A stretch of DNA of 57,561 bases from Oceanospirillaceae bacterium (GTDB lineage: Bacteria > Pseudomonadota > Gammaproteobacteria > Pseudomonadales > Balneatricaceae), in contig JABSQZ010000011.1 of assembly GCA_013215505.1 (NCBI GenBank), forward strand, positions 60,537-118,097, read 5' to 3'. Position numbers and translations under genes: made by a program. Positions 45,162 to 54,362 of the stretch are shown here, in pieces. Under the pieces are notes generated by a model. The model had not been told where the DNA came from, ran no database searches, and saw only the letters and a list, made by a program, of their open reading frames with translations. Each line of letters begins with the position of its first letter. Position 1 is the first letter of the stretch.

Positions 45162-47339
45162 ATGGATCCCTCGTCGACAACAAAATTATCGTCATCCCCT
45201 CCCAATGCCCCCACTGTAAAGCGCGATAAAATAGATATTTACGCGGCAATCGTCGATCAGAGTAATGTCGGTATTTTTGTGATCGATCAAGATTCCAAGT
45301 TAATTTGCTGGAATCAATGGATGGTCAGGAGTTCGAACATTGAGGCCGGTTTCGCCTTGGGCAAGGCCTTAGAAGAAATATTCCCCGATTTACAGGGGCT
45401 GCGTTTGATGCAATCTATAACCGATTGCATCAACAAAGGCATGGCGTCACTTTTATCATCAAAACTAAACCCTCATCCGCTGCCTTTGTACCGCACTGAA
45501 AGCGAGCAGGCAAAAGGCCAAATCATGTCGCAAATGATCATGGTTAAACCTGTGTTAGGGGAGGGAAAGCTATGCATGGTGCATGTTTTCGATGTCAGCC
45601 CGGCAAAGGCTCGTGATCAACTATTACGCCAGCGCTCCAGCGAGTATCGAAGCAAAGAAATGCACACCCACGCTATTTTATCTTCTATCGGCGATGCCGT
45701 TATTACTACTGATCTGCAATCCTACATCGATTACATGAACCCTATCGCGGAAACAATGACCGGCTGGTCGCTAGGTGAGAGCAAGGGAAAACCGCTGAAG
45801 CAAGTATTCAGCGTGATGACCAAGAAGGGAGAAGAAGATATAGACTTTGTTGAATGCTGCCTAAACAATGACGAAGCGCCGGACAATGAAAGCCATGAAT
45901 TAGTCCTGAATAACAGAGATGGGGTCTGTATTGCAATAGAAGAATCTGTCGCCGCAATTCGCGATACCAACAAAAAAATAATCGGCGCAGTAGTAGTGTT
46001 TCGCGACGTCAGCAGTGCCCGAAAGCTGTCGCAACAGATCAGCTGGCAAGCTACCCATGACACTTTAACCGGCTTATACAACCGCAATTACTTTGATGCA
46101 AAATTAACCGACATGGTGATAGATGCCCGCGAGGGCGACAGGCAACACGCCTTACTCTATTTAGATCTGGATCAGTTCAAAGTAGTCAACGATACTTGCG
46201 GCCACGTCGCAGGTGATGAGCTGTTAAGACAAGTTTCACTGTTATTGTCCTCACATATTCGTTCCAACGATACACTGGCACGCTTAGGTGGCGACGAATT
46301 TGGCATCCAACTACTCAACTGCCCGGCGCCAGTGGCGCTGCGTATCGCCAACCAAACTCGGCAATCCATTTGTAACTTTCGATTTTGCTGGGACGATAAA
46401 TCTTTTGCTATTGGCGTCAGCATTGGCTTGGTAGAAGTCAACGCTCAGAGCGAAAGCGTCGAACAAGTGCTCAGCGATGCGGACACCGCCTGCTATGCCG
46501 CCAAAGATAATGGTCGCAACCAAGTGCATGTCTATCACACCCATGCCAGCGAAGCAGCTGTGCGACAAAGAGAAATGGAATGGGTGACCCGTATCCAAAG
46601 TGCCATTGAACAACAGCGCTTTCGGCTTTATTTCCAGGCGATTAGCCCAGTGTGGGAGTCGGACAATATCCACCATATAGAAATTTTGATCCGCATGTTG
46701 GATACCGACGGTCAGATCATAGCACCGGGGGCGTTTATTCCGGCAGCAGAACGCTACAACTTAATGTCGGCCATTGACCGATGGGTGATTGGTAAGGTTT
46801 TTGAATTGATCAGCAATAATGCGAAAATGCTCATAAAAGATGACTATCAATTGGCCATCAATCTCTCAGGCCACTCTCTCAGTGACGCAGATACCCTCGA
46901 CTACATCTGTGACCAGTTAACTAAGCAGCAAATCCCCGGGGGCATGATCTGCTTTGAGATAACCGAGACTGCAGCCATTTCCAACCTAGCATCGGCCAGT
47001 CATTTTATTCGCACTTTGAAACAACATGGCTGTTTGTTTTCTCTGGATGATTTCGGCAGCGGCCTCTCTTCATTTGCCTACTTAAAAAACCTTCCGGTTG
47101 ATTACTTAAAAATTGACGGCTCTTTTGTCAAAGATATGGCTACAAATAAAATAGACCGTGCGATGGTACAGTCGATCAATCAAATTGGTCATGTTATGAA
47201 TTTACAAACCATCGCAGAGTTTGTCGAATCTGAAGAAATACTACAGTGCTTAAAAGAGATTGGGGTCGATTACGCGCAAGGCTATGCAATCGCCAAACCT
47301 ATGCCACTGACTGACAGTGACGATAAGCTGTTGATCTGA
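45162..47339 (+). CDS. PAS-PAS-GGDEF-EAL c-di-GMP regulator
   Basis: 725 residues from ATG 45162 (an in-frame TTG lies 15 bases earlier). Two PAS domains (about 25-130 and 160-285; YAAIVDQSNVGIFVIDQDSK, HAILSSIGDAVITTDLQSYI), a GGDEF domain (about 295-450; THDTLTGLYNRNYF, ARLGGDEFGIQLL) and an EAL domain (about 465-715). The EAL signature reads EILIRM and the catalytic loop DDFGSGLSSFAYL, LKIDGSFV is intact, so both cyclase and phosphodiesterase activity are plausible. No membrane helix, hence cytosolic. Last gene of the CheY-CheC unit. Confidence 0.93.
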   Translation: MDPSSTTKLSSSPPNAPTVKRDKIDIYAAIVDQSNVGIFVIDQDSKLICWNQWMVRSSNIEAGFALGKALEEIFPDLQGLRLMQSITDCINKGMASLLSSKLNPHPLPLYRTESEQAKGQIMSQMIMVKPVLGEGKLCMVHVFDVSPAKARDQLLRQRSSEYRSKEMHTHAILSSIGDAVITTDLQSYIDYMNPIAETMTGWSLGESKGKPLKQVFSVMTKKGEEDIDFVECCLNNDEAPDNESHELVLNNRDGVCIAIEESVAAIRDTNKKIIGAVVVFRDVSSARKLSQQISWQATHDTLTGLYNRNYFDAKLTDMVIDAREGDRQHALLYLDLDQFKVVNDTCGHVAGDELLRQVSLLLSSHIRSNDTLARLGGDEFGIQLLNCPAPVALRIANQTRQSICNFRFCWDDKSFAIGVSIGLVEVNAQSESVEQVLSDADTACYAAKDNGRNQVHVYHTHASEAAVRQREMEWVTRIQSAIEQQRFRLYFQAISPVWESDNIHHIEILIRMLDTDGQIIAPGAFIPAAERYNLMSAIDRWVIGKVFELISNNAKMLIKDDYQLAINLSGHSLSDADTLDYICDQLTKQQIPGGMICFEITETAAISNLASASHFIRTLKQHGCLFSLDDFGSGLSSFAYLKNLPVDYLKIDGSFVKDMATNKIDRAMVQSINQIGHVMNLQTIAEFVESEEILQCLKEIGVDYAQGYAIAKPMPLTDSDDKLLI

Positions 47340-47442
47340 GAAGTTGGAAGTTGGAAGTTGGAAGTCTTATTAAAAAACTAAAAATACCCAGACAACACTA
47401 CTAAATGGGTATCTTGGAATAAGAGAGTTCGCCTGGAGAGGC
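47340..47442 (+). repeat. dispersed repeat, copy 2: TTGGAAG heptamers plus body
   Basis: GAAG plus three TTGGAAG heptamers (47340-47364), then ACTAAAAATACCCAGACAAC, CTAAATGGGTATCTTGG and GAGTTCGCCTGG. It begins on the base after the GGDEF/EAL stop codon, just as copy 1 follows hpt. ACCCA and TGGGT in the body can pair. Confidence 0.85.
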
Positions 47443-47691
47443 TGTACGCTGTAAAAATTGCTAGATTACTAAGTAGTATCGTCTCAAAAATTAAAAATTG
47501 AACTGCACTTTCTAAATAAGCATTTCTAAACAGCAGTAATATTTTTGCAATTGTAGAAAACAGAGTGATTTTTAGTGAATTTGAATAGGATATTGCAAGA
47601 GTGAATATTTTGTATATGGCCAATTCATTGGAGGCTGTAAAAGTAATGGTGTAACTGTTCATAATCTATGACCTATACAAAAGGTATAATT

Positions 47692-48160
47692 ATGAGCAAC
47701 TTAATGGACCACAAAAAACTACAAGCGATGGCCGAAGAATTCGGCTAAAGATCTCAAGACCCCTGAAGATCTGAGCCAGTTAAGCGCATTCCTTACTAAA
47801 TTAACGGTAGAAGCCGCTTTAAAAGTCGAGATCAACCATTACCTCTGCTACGATAAAAATGCCTCAGAAGGTCACCATAGCGGTAATAGTCGTAATGGTT
47901 CTTCCTCAAAAACTCTAAAAGGTAGTCATGGCGAGATTGAGCTGCAAACACCTAGAGATCGCAACGGTACTTTTGAGCCGCAGATAGTTAAAAAAGGCCA
48001 GTCTCGTATCACTGGCATGGACGACCAAATATTATGCCTGTATGCGAAAGGCATGAGCACAAGAGACATTGTGGCGTCATTTCAAGAGATGTACAGTGCT
48101 GATATCTCTGCTGGGTTAGTGTCCCAAGTCACCAATTCAGTCATCGGGAATTTCCAAATT
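47692..48160 (+). pseudogene. truncated IS256-family transposase
   Basis: ATG 47692 opens MSNLMDHKKLQAMAEEFG and hits TAA at 47746; one extra base there shifts the frame, after which KDLKTPEDLSQLSAFLTKLT, then AALKVEINHYLCYDKNASEG, GEIELQTPRDRNGTFEPQIV, KKGQSRITGMDDQ and YAKGMSTRDIVASFQEMYSA continue. These are the N-terminal hallmarks of IS256/Transposase_mut. Similarity stops near 48160, before the catalytic DDE core, and no inverted repeats were found. Gene-free sequence precedes it. Confidence 0.9.
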
Positions 48161-48167
48161 GCAGACA

Positions 48168-48195
48168 TAAAAAAACCCCGCTATTTAGCGAGGTT
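48168..48195 (-). terminator. rho-independent terminator, minus strand
   Basis: AACCTCGCT, AAAT, AGCGGGGTT then TTTTT on the minus strand. It abuts the broken end of the IS256 relic and lies about 200 bp beyond the secreted-protein gene at 48398-49417, which it may serve. Confidence 0.8.
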
Positions 48196-48397
48196 CTGTG
48201 TTGACGTACTTCTACAGCCTATGTGTTTTAGGCTACTTTGTTGCGCGCAGACATGCAAAAAAATATGATCATCTATACAGGCTGTGTTTTTGCACATAAT
48301 TCCCTGCTAATAAACAAGGCAATGATACCGCGACTTAACTTTCTCTAATTTTCTTTAATTGGCATCATATTATTGACATTAAACATAAAAGTTTGAT

Positions 48398-49417
48398 TTA
48401 GCTTGAGCTTGCTTGCTCGCCACCACCGCCACCAGTTTGGGTGCCAAATGTAGGAGGCGCTATCGGCGTAACTGCTGGGGTGTCTGTAGGCGGCGTACCT
48501 GCCGGGGAGCCAAATGCAGGAGGCGCTATCGGCGTAACTACTGGGGCTTGATTGGGATTACCAGCAGCAGTTGGTTGTTGAATGAGGGTTGGATCGATTC
48601 CAGCAAGCAGTACAGCCTGAGTGATATCTACATCCGAAACACCGGCATCGGCAGCACATTTTGCAATATTGGCTAACTGCTCCGCTGGAGCTGCTAAAAA
48701 TGCCGCTGCAACAATGTCTACGACTGCATCTTTAGACGCAGCACTAATAACAGCTTCAGTGATATCGCAAGAGGTGATGGCGGTCCCGGTTGTAGCACCA
48801 AAAAGGTTAGTAAAACCTGAATTCAAAGCTGCCTGCGTGATAATGTCTTGACCAACGCCTTTCTTTCTTAAGGTCTTACCAAGTTTAATGGCATCTTTTT
48901 CTTTTTTTAAGACGGAAAATACAATATTGGTTATAGCCTGTTTATCCGCTGGTTTAATATTTTCTAGTATATCCGCTACCGCCTTGGCTAGCTCAGCAGG
49001 ATCTGGATTCTTTTGTTTCAACATGTTTATCAGATAAGCTCCTAATATTCTAGTAGTAGCCCTAGCTTTCGTATCCGTTGTGTTCATATTATTTATAGCG
49101 CCTGCTACCGCTTTAGTTAACGTAGCTACTTCCGGAATCTGCTCAACCCCGGCCTTACGGCGGGGGGTTCTTAAGATTGGCTTCACGCGCCCTCTTACGA
49201 CGCTCTCGAGCATTTCTTCTATGTTCACTTCTGATTTTGTATCAGGAACTTTAAAGCCTGATTCAACCTTTTCGGGGTCTTTTATTGTGATCGCTCCCGT
49301 TCCCACAGGCTGGAAAGTGGTACCTGGCAAATTAGTAACACCCTCAGCCAGTGTTGCATGGGCGCTCTCTAATGGCAGTAATAGGCTAATAGTGATTAAG
49401 AGTATTAATTTACGCAT
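48398..49417 (-). CDS. secreted Ala-rich helical protein with Pro-rich duplicated tail
   Basis: 339 residues. Signal peptide (LILLITISLLLPLESAHA). A helical core (about 65-270) is rich in Ala, Ile and Asp, with short loosely repeated segments of the type DITxAVLxAxxxxxVVDIVA and two Cys (TSCDITEAV, AKCAADAGV). The C-terminal 60 residues hold a near-duplicate: VTPIAPPAFGSPAGTPPTDT then VTPIAPPTFG, ending GGGGGEQASSS. No family is recognised; a periplasmic or surface location is inferred from the signal peptide. Monocistronic. Confidence 0.7.
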   Translation of the reverse strand: MRKLILLITISLLLPLESAHATLAEGVTNLPGTTFQPVGTGAITIKDPEKVESGFKVPDTKSEVNIEEMLESVVRGRVKPILRTPRRKAGVEQIPEVATLTKAVAGAINNMNTTDTKARATTRILGAYLINMLKQKNPDPAELAKAVADILENIKPADKQAITNIVFSVLKKEKDAIKLGKTLRKKGVGQDIITQAALNSGFTNLFGATTGTAITSCDITEAVISAASKDAVVDIVAAAFLAAPAEQLANIAKCAADAGVSDVDITQAVLLAGIDPTLIQQPTAAGNPNQAPVVTPIAPPAFGSPAGTPPTDTPAVTPIAPPTFGTQTGGGGGEQASSS

Positions 49418-49894
49418 AGTAATACCTATATTTTTTATAATTTTTATAATTTTTATTGGTCACTTTGGGTGACAGCAGTATTTTGTCCGTTTACTAGCGG
49501 CGTATTACATGAAAGGAATAAATAAACATGCTCACAAATAAATATATTTTATTCTTTTTATAATCACATAACAGATAAATAGTAGTATATATTTTGAACA
49601 ATATATACGTTTTCTGATTAAACAAACTTTCTTATTGTTGCTAATATGCTACTTAATTATAAGTACTGCAATAAAGTGTAAAAATTCGGCGACGTCATTC
49701 TGGCTCCTTATTCATGCTCGCTAGAAGGCAGCACTAATAAGGATTGGATTGTTTGCATTAATAATAATTATTTTTCGTGTTGCGATAGATCATCTAAAAT
49801 AACTGTAGTGGCTTTTAATCATGACAGATAATGTATTTTCAAGAGATATTATAAGATTTTTCTTATACTTTTGGCTTCAATTTAAAAGGGCTGA
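49418..49894. other. 477-bp AT-rich intergenic region
   Basis: Contains three direct copies of about 9 bases (TTTTTATAA) at 49430-49455, just upstream of the secreted-protein gene, within its likely promoter or leader. No gene on either strand. Confidence 0.4.
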
Positions 49895-50256
49895 TTACCC
49901 TACCATCTTCCCTTCTAATTTTGCGTCTATCCAAGCGGTACCCGCCTGAACTAAAACATTTGCTCTGTTACGTCCAATTCCTAACACCCTAGCAACAAGG
50001 GAAAGGTTACTTCCACTAAAGTAATATAACGTTAGTACATTACCCATCTCTACATCGCGCATTGAGAGCTTGGCTACCGCCATATCAATAACAATAGCTT
50101 CATCGTCGCTTATTACAAAAACAGTCCCTGATCCTCCGCTGAGCCGAGAAAATGGAGTTCGCTTTGGATATCCTATCGATGTACCGGAATTGATCCGGGA
50201 CCATTTAGCCCACTGTTCGAGTAACCAGGTGTATCATTTGTAACTATTTCAGCCAT
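49895..50256 (-). pseudogene. phage Q-like antitermination protein, frameshifted
   Basis: The C-terminal 62 residues are open (VLTLYYFSGSNLSLVARVLG, then AWIDAKL), the usual end of small phage antiterminators of the Q type. The same frame extends upstream without a start codon (WLLEQWAKWSRINSGTSIGY, FSRLSGGSG, ISDDEAIVIDMAVAKL), matching the family's N-terminal half. The only good start, ATG 50256 (MAEIVTNDT), is in another frame, so an indel near 50222-50232 broke the gene. Last gene of the minus-strand phage remnant. Confidence 0.75.
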
Positions 50257-50280
50257 AGTTAAATCTCTTGGTTCCAGGTG

Positions 50281-50586
50281 TTAATCAAGTCTTAGCCTGC
50301 CGCCATTAACAGTTTTTAAGTCTTCAAAGTAGCCTTTCTCTTGTACTTTTTGCTTCTGTTTGTACCAGGCTATTTGCAGATCCTGCTTTTTCAGAATTTT
50401 TAGCAGCTCTATAACCCAAAGCTCTTTATCTACGGTATCGCCGGTATCGTTATCGAATACACCATTACCGTCACAAGGCTAGCATATCACTCCCCCATAT
50501 ATGCTCGGGCACAATCCTGTATTGCTACATTTTGAGCAGGGTTTCACCTGGGCGGGGTTAATTCTCTTTTTCTTGCGAGTTTTCAA
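50281..50586 (-). pseudogene. phage-type zinc-finger protein with in-frame TAG
   Basis: A 101-codon frame starting around TTG 50586, next to the ssb stop, reads KPCSKCSNTGLCPSIYGGVI, then C, stop, PCDGNGVFDNDTGDT, then KELWVIELLKILKKQDLQIA. CxxC...CxPC with GG spacing is a DnaJ-like zinc finger as seen in small lambdoid-type phage proteins. TAG at 50479-50481 replaces what is probably Trp between the second Cys pair. The gene is dead, or the window carries a sequencing error. Confidence 0.7.
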
Positions 50587-50590
50587 AACT

Positions 50591-50935
50591 TCATTGCCCC
50601 CTGGAGTCCAACATCTGCATTTCACTAGCTATGATTTCAGTTGTGTAACGATTTTGTCCGTCCTGACTCTGCCACTTCCGCGTTCGTAACGCGCCTTCGA
50701 TATAAACCTTTGAGCCTTTATGTAAGTACTCACCAGCTATCTCACCCAGGCGATTAAAGAAAACTACTCGATGCCATTCTGTCCGCTCTTGTTTTTGGCC
50801 GTTTTGTTTGTCCTTCCAGGTTTCACTAGTAGCTACAGTGATGTTCGTTACAGCATTGCCAGAAGGGAGATAACGAACTTCAGGGTTATCGCCAACATTG
50901 CCTATTAGGATTACTTTGTTTACGCCTCTAGCCAT
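50591..50935 (-). CDS. ssb: single-stranded DNA-binding protein, phage-type, lacking the acidic tail
   Basis: 114 residues. Complete OB fold: [53 protein letters not shown] and [20 protein letters not shown]. The linker and the C-terminal DDDIPF tip that recruits repair and replication proteins are absent; the frame ends MLDSRGQ. TGA overlaps the ATG of a short out-of-frame reading. Its position between an integrase relic and a zinc-finger/Q pair marks it as a phage copy rather than the chromosomal ssb. Confidence 0.9.
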   Translation of the reverse strand: MARGVNKVILIGNVGDNPEVRYLPSGNAVTNITVATSETWKDKQNGQKQERTEWHRVVFFNRLGEIAGEYLHKGSKVYIEGALRTRKWQSQDGQNRYTTEIIASEMQMLDSRGQ

Positions 50936-51115
50936 TACTCTCTAAGAGCTTTCTTTAACTACTAGTTGTTACTTATAACTCTTTGTACGTAGCATAATAA
51001 ATTATCTCTTTATTGGACTGCTGGTCTTAATCAGTTAAGCCTAAATAAACCCACACGAGTGCACAAGTCTTGCGCGAAACAGTTATAAGTTATTGATTTA
51101 TTGATTATACATGGT

Positions 51116-51454
51116 TTAAAGCGTGTTTAGAGAGGCCGGTATCAGACCTCGTATAAACGGTAGTTGTGCTGACGTCCAAAGCATTTCATTGAGTTGATGT
51201 TGCTTAGCTGTTTGTAGATCGGAGTGTGCTGGAAATTGTGCTGAAGTGTGCTTATTTAATACCTGTGCTAATTGAAAGGCATCAGTAGCTTTGTAGGTTG
51301 TCTCTTTGAGAGAATTCTCTAAGGTGTCAGCCCATTCGGTAGCAATAGATTAATCTTTGAAAGTTTTATATTTAGGAATGTATCCGCTAACACGGACGAT
51401 GGCTTGATACTTAGTTGTACCGTTACTGGAGGTAAGTTCTCTGATAGTGCACAT
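51116..51454 (-). pseudogene. tyrosine integrase N-terminal relic with in-frame TAA
   Basis: ATG 51454 opens MCTIRELTSSNGTTKYQAIV, then GYIPKYKTFKD, TAA at codon 35, SIATEWADTLENSLKETTYK and onward for 112 codons. This is the arm-binding N-terminus of phage integrases of the P4/AP2-like type. The core-binding and catalytic domains are deleted. The gene points away from the tRNA-Val 3' end 160 bp upstream, the standard layout of an element integrated in a tRNA. Confidence 0.7.
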
Positions 51455-51617
51455 AGTGATTCCTGCTAGCATCACAGTGCTTCAGACGCAGTAATAACTT
51501 GGTAATTTAAACGAAGTTAGTGTGCTAAAAAGTGTGCTGTGTTAAAAACAAGACAGTGTACAAACTACGGTGCGGGCTTATTAACCTTAGTATATCAAGG
51601 TGTTATAAGTAGTAGTT

Positions 51618-51694
<77 letters not shown>

Positions 51695-52293
51695 AAAGAA
51701 GTGGGACGGATTATAGGGACTAGCTTTGAAGGATGCTAGTCTTTTCTTAATTATTTTTAGATTCCTATCCCCCAGTGAAATATAGAGTTTTCTTCACAAA
51801 AAAAAGTGTGCTTTTTTTGTTCTTGTTATTCTCAGAATCTGCAATCAAGTATTAAATGTCTGTGAAGACGCAGTTCACTATAGGGAAACATTCAACAATG
51901 TGAACCTGTTAGCTGTTTTGTCTGTTCATAACACAAAGTCGTTATCATCTACTCAACAGCGGGAGTAGCTTCCTAGCTGTCACTCTCGACCCTTCATTGA
52001 GGTTGGAGATCTCCGCACCTGTTCCCTATAGGTTTGCTACCCGATTAAAAGCAACCCTGGTCAACTTAAAATGCCTTGCCTTTGGACAATCATATACGCA
52101 TAGTTCTCTCAATTGATATCCTATAAATCCTCTAGCGAGACAACCTAAGGCAGATGGAATGGTATTTTCGCAGAGAAAACTGAGCACAAGCTACCTGGTC
52201 GAGCGTCTCTTCTGCTATGGAGTTACTACCATCAGGTCGGAAAAATATACGAGTTACATTTTTAATCAGCTGGATACTATCGGCACAGCGTTG
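51695..52293. other. 600-bp intergenic region between tRNA-Val and RNase H
   Basis: No gene. A short inverted repeat CAAAAAAAAG...CTTTTTTTG at about 51798-51820 may be a weak terminator or hairpin. Confidence 0.4.
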
Positions 52294-53085
52294 TTACCCA
52301 GCTCGCATCGCTAAGATTTCCTTTACGCCCATCTCGCCACGATACAAAGAGAAATCAACTTCACGTGATTCAATAGCCATTATCGACATCCGGTCCGCCA
52401 GCTCATTCCCCTCGACACCTACGTGACCATTCACGTGAAGCACTTGCACCTCATTCTTGATCGTCTGATGCAATGCGAACATCTCCTGGATTAACGCGAG
52501 GTTTTTTATTTCGCCTGTTTTCTTCTTCCAGCCGTTTTTCTCCCAACCGATAGCCCACTGGATGACACTCTGAATGGAGTACTTCGAATCACAGAAGATA
52601 GCGACTGACTTCCCCTGGGCAATATTATCCACAGCCATGATCAGAGCTTGGTACAGTGCGTTTAACTCAGCGGTATTGTTAGTCCCTGCTGGGTTGTATA
52701 AGCCGTACCACAGCTCGGTGACAACCTCATGGTGATAGACAGCAATGCCAGACCCAGCTTTGCCAGGATTAGGCTCACAGCCACCATCAGTAAATATTTT
52801 TGTATTAACCTCTATCGCAGCAATCTCTTTAGCCGTGTAAGTTTTAACAGTCTGGGCGCTAGACTTCTTTTTGGTCTTCGGGACTGTCTCTGGCTTGTCG
52901 CCGGCAAGAGGTGAACCCTGAGCTGTAGATGCTACGCTCTTACCGCTGTAGGCGGCTTCAGCCTCTGCTCGGGTTTTAAACGACTTATACTTGGCACCCG
53001 CAAACTTATCGACATGACGCCTGCAGGTATTCCAATCAGTGAAGATTCCGGTCTCACGACCTTTCCATACTACATAAAACTTCAT
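52294..53085 (-). CDS. ribonuclease H with N-terminal hybrid-binding domain
   Basis: 263 residues from ATG 53085 (GGAAA upstream); ATG 53100 would add MEITT. Residues 1-45 (KFYVVWKGRETGIFTDW, then CRRHVDKFAGAKYKSFKTRA and EAEAAY) are the RNase H1 hybrid-binding (caulimovirus viroplasmin) domain. A Lys/Thr-rich linker follows, then an RNase HI domain with catalytic Asp in IFTDGGCEPNPGKAG, Glu in TNNTAELNALYQAL, Asp in IFCDSKYSIQSV, and VNGHVGVEGNELAD with His and the final Asp. It cuts the RNA strand of RNA-DNA hybrids. Monocistronic; it lies outside the phage remnant. Confidence 0.93.
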   Translation of the reverse strand: MKFYVVWKGRETGIFTDWNTCRRHVDKFAGAKYKSFKTRAEAEAAYSGKSVASTAQGSPLAGDKPETVPKTKKKSSAQTVKTYTAKEIAAIEVNTKIFTDGGCEPNPGKAGSGIAVYHHEVVTELWYGLYNPAGTNNTAELNALYQALIMAVDNIAQGKSVAIFCDSKYSIQSVIQWAIGWEKNGWKKKTGEIKNLALIQEMFALHQTIKNEVQVLHVNGHVGVEGNELADRMSIMAIESREVDFSLYRGEMGVKEILAMRAG

Positions 53086-53371
53086 CGTTGTTATTTCCAT
53101 GGCTTTAAGTGGATGCGCATATTAACGAAGTTGCCTGTTGGCAGCTAGGGGTAATTAGCCCCCTAAACTAACCGTTGAAGCACACAAATTAATCTACACC
53201 TCATCACTACAGCGTCCATAACTGCTCCAGGTATCAATTTGTTCGCATTCTCAATCACGTTAGCTGTACCCATACGACAGCACCACGAATCTGTATTGAG
53301 CAAATCAGCGGTGGCGCATGTAATACCGATCCTCTAATATGAATTTATAGATTTTCTCCGAGGATAGTATT

Positions 53372-54343
53372 GTGACTTTCAAGTATCTGTTTCTTCCAGT
53401 AACTACTCTAGTACTTTTTTTTCTGGTTGGCTGCTCACCAGAGCAAAATGAATCTAGCCCTACACCGAATAAAGCTGATTCTAAAGAGAATACAGCACCG
53501 CTTAAGATTATGCTTTTGACAAAGTCTCAGAGTAATCCCTACTATGTAATGATGGAGCAAGGAGCACGCAAGGCGGCAGACGAACTTGGGGTAACATTAC
53601 TCGCTAAAGGAACCCCCAATGAAACATATGTCGGACTACAGAAAAAGATGCTACTTAGTGCTAAAGAGGAGGAGTTTGACGCAATTATTTTTGTCCCGGC
53701 CAAAACGGCACAACTGCTGCCGGCATTAAAGAAGGTACAAGATCAGGGTATGGTCTTGGTTAACCTGGATGATCAGATCAATGCTACCCAAGCTAAAAAA
53801 GTCGGTCTTAATCCTATCCCCTTTGTCGGTATTGATAACCAGGCAGCTGCTCAAGCATTGGCCGAGCGTGTACTAGAAAACAACCCCGACATATCTTCTG
53901 CCTATATTATCCTCGGGCCGAGTTCATCCTCGGTCTCCCACGCCAGGGCTGCAGGTTTTCGAAAAGCTCTGTCAATCCACCAGCGAAAATTGCATGGGGA
54001 AGAGTCTGCTAATTGGCAGTTTGTAGAAGCCTATGAGCTTAGCGAGAAATTAATAGAGCAGTTCCCTGATCTTGATGCTTTTTTCTGTGCCAATGATGTG
54101 ATGGCTCTGGCTATCAGCCAACTACTACAAGATAAAGGCCGCACAGATATAAAGGTGATTGGATATGATGCGATTCCCGAGGCAAAGAAGATGGTTGAAG
54201 AGGGAAAGATGGAAGCGACACTTGATCAGCAGTCATATCAACAAGGTGCTATAGGAGTGAAAATCGCGGTTGCGCTGCTTAAGGGCAATAAAGTTAAAGC
54301 AGAAACCTGGGTCTCTCCTGAATTAATTATTCATCTTGAATAA
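53372..54343 (+). CDS. periplasmic sugar-binding-type lipoprotein (probable sensor partner)
   Basis: 323 residues from GTG 53372 with GAGGA seven bases upstream. Lipobox LVGC puts lipidated Cys at residue 21, followed by a Ser/Pro linker. The rest is an RbsB-like type I binding fold (MLLTKSQSNPYYVMMEQGAR, FDAIIFVPAKTAQLLPAL, PFVGIDNQAAAQALAERVL, FFCANDVMALAI, VIGYDAIPEA). No ABC ATPase or permease gene is nearby. Instead a sensor kinase gene starts 19 bases downstream, so the protein probably presents a ligand to that kinase, as LuxP does for LuxQ. Ligand unknown. Confidence 0.88.
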   Translation: MTFKYLFLPVTTLVLFFLVGCSPEQNESSPTPNKADSKENTAPLKIMLLTKSQSNPYYVMMEQGARKAADELGVTLLAKGTPNETYVGLQKKMLLSAKEEEFDAIIFVPAKTAQLLPALKKVQDQGMVLVNLDDQINATQAKKVGLNPIPFVGIDNQAAAQALAERVLENNPDISSAYIILGPSSSSVSHARAAGFRKALSIHQRKLHGEESANWQFVEAYELSEKLIEQFPDLDAFFCANDVMALAISQLLQDKGRTDIKVIGYDAIPEAKKMVEEGKMEATLDQQSYQQGAIGVKIAVALLKGNKVKAETWVSPELIIHLE

Positions 54344-54362
54344 ATCATTAAGGCTCTGCTAA

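Noticed and set aside
47378-47662. 94-codon minus-strand frame after the GGDEF/EAL gene
   Set aside because: Overlaps the heptamer-headed repeat, is AT-driven in composition and has no recognisable motif or ribosome-binding site.
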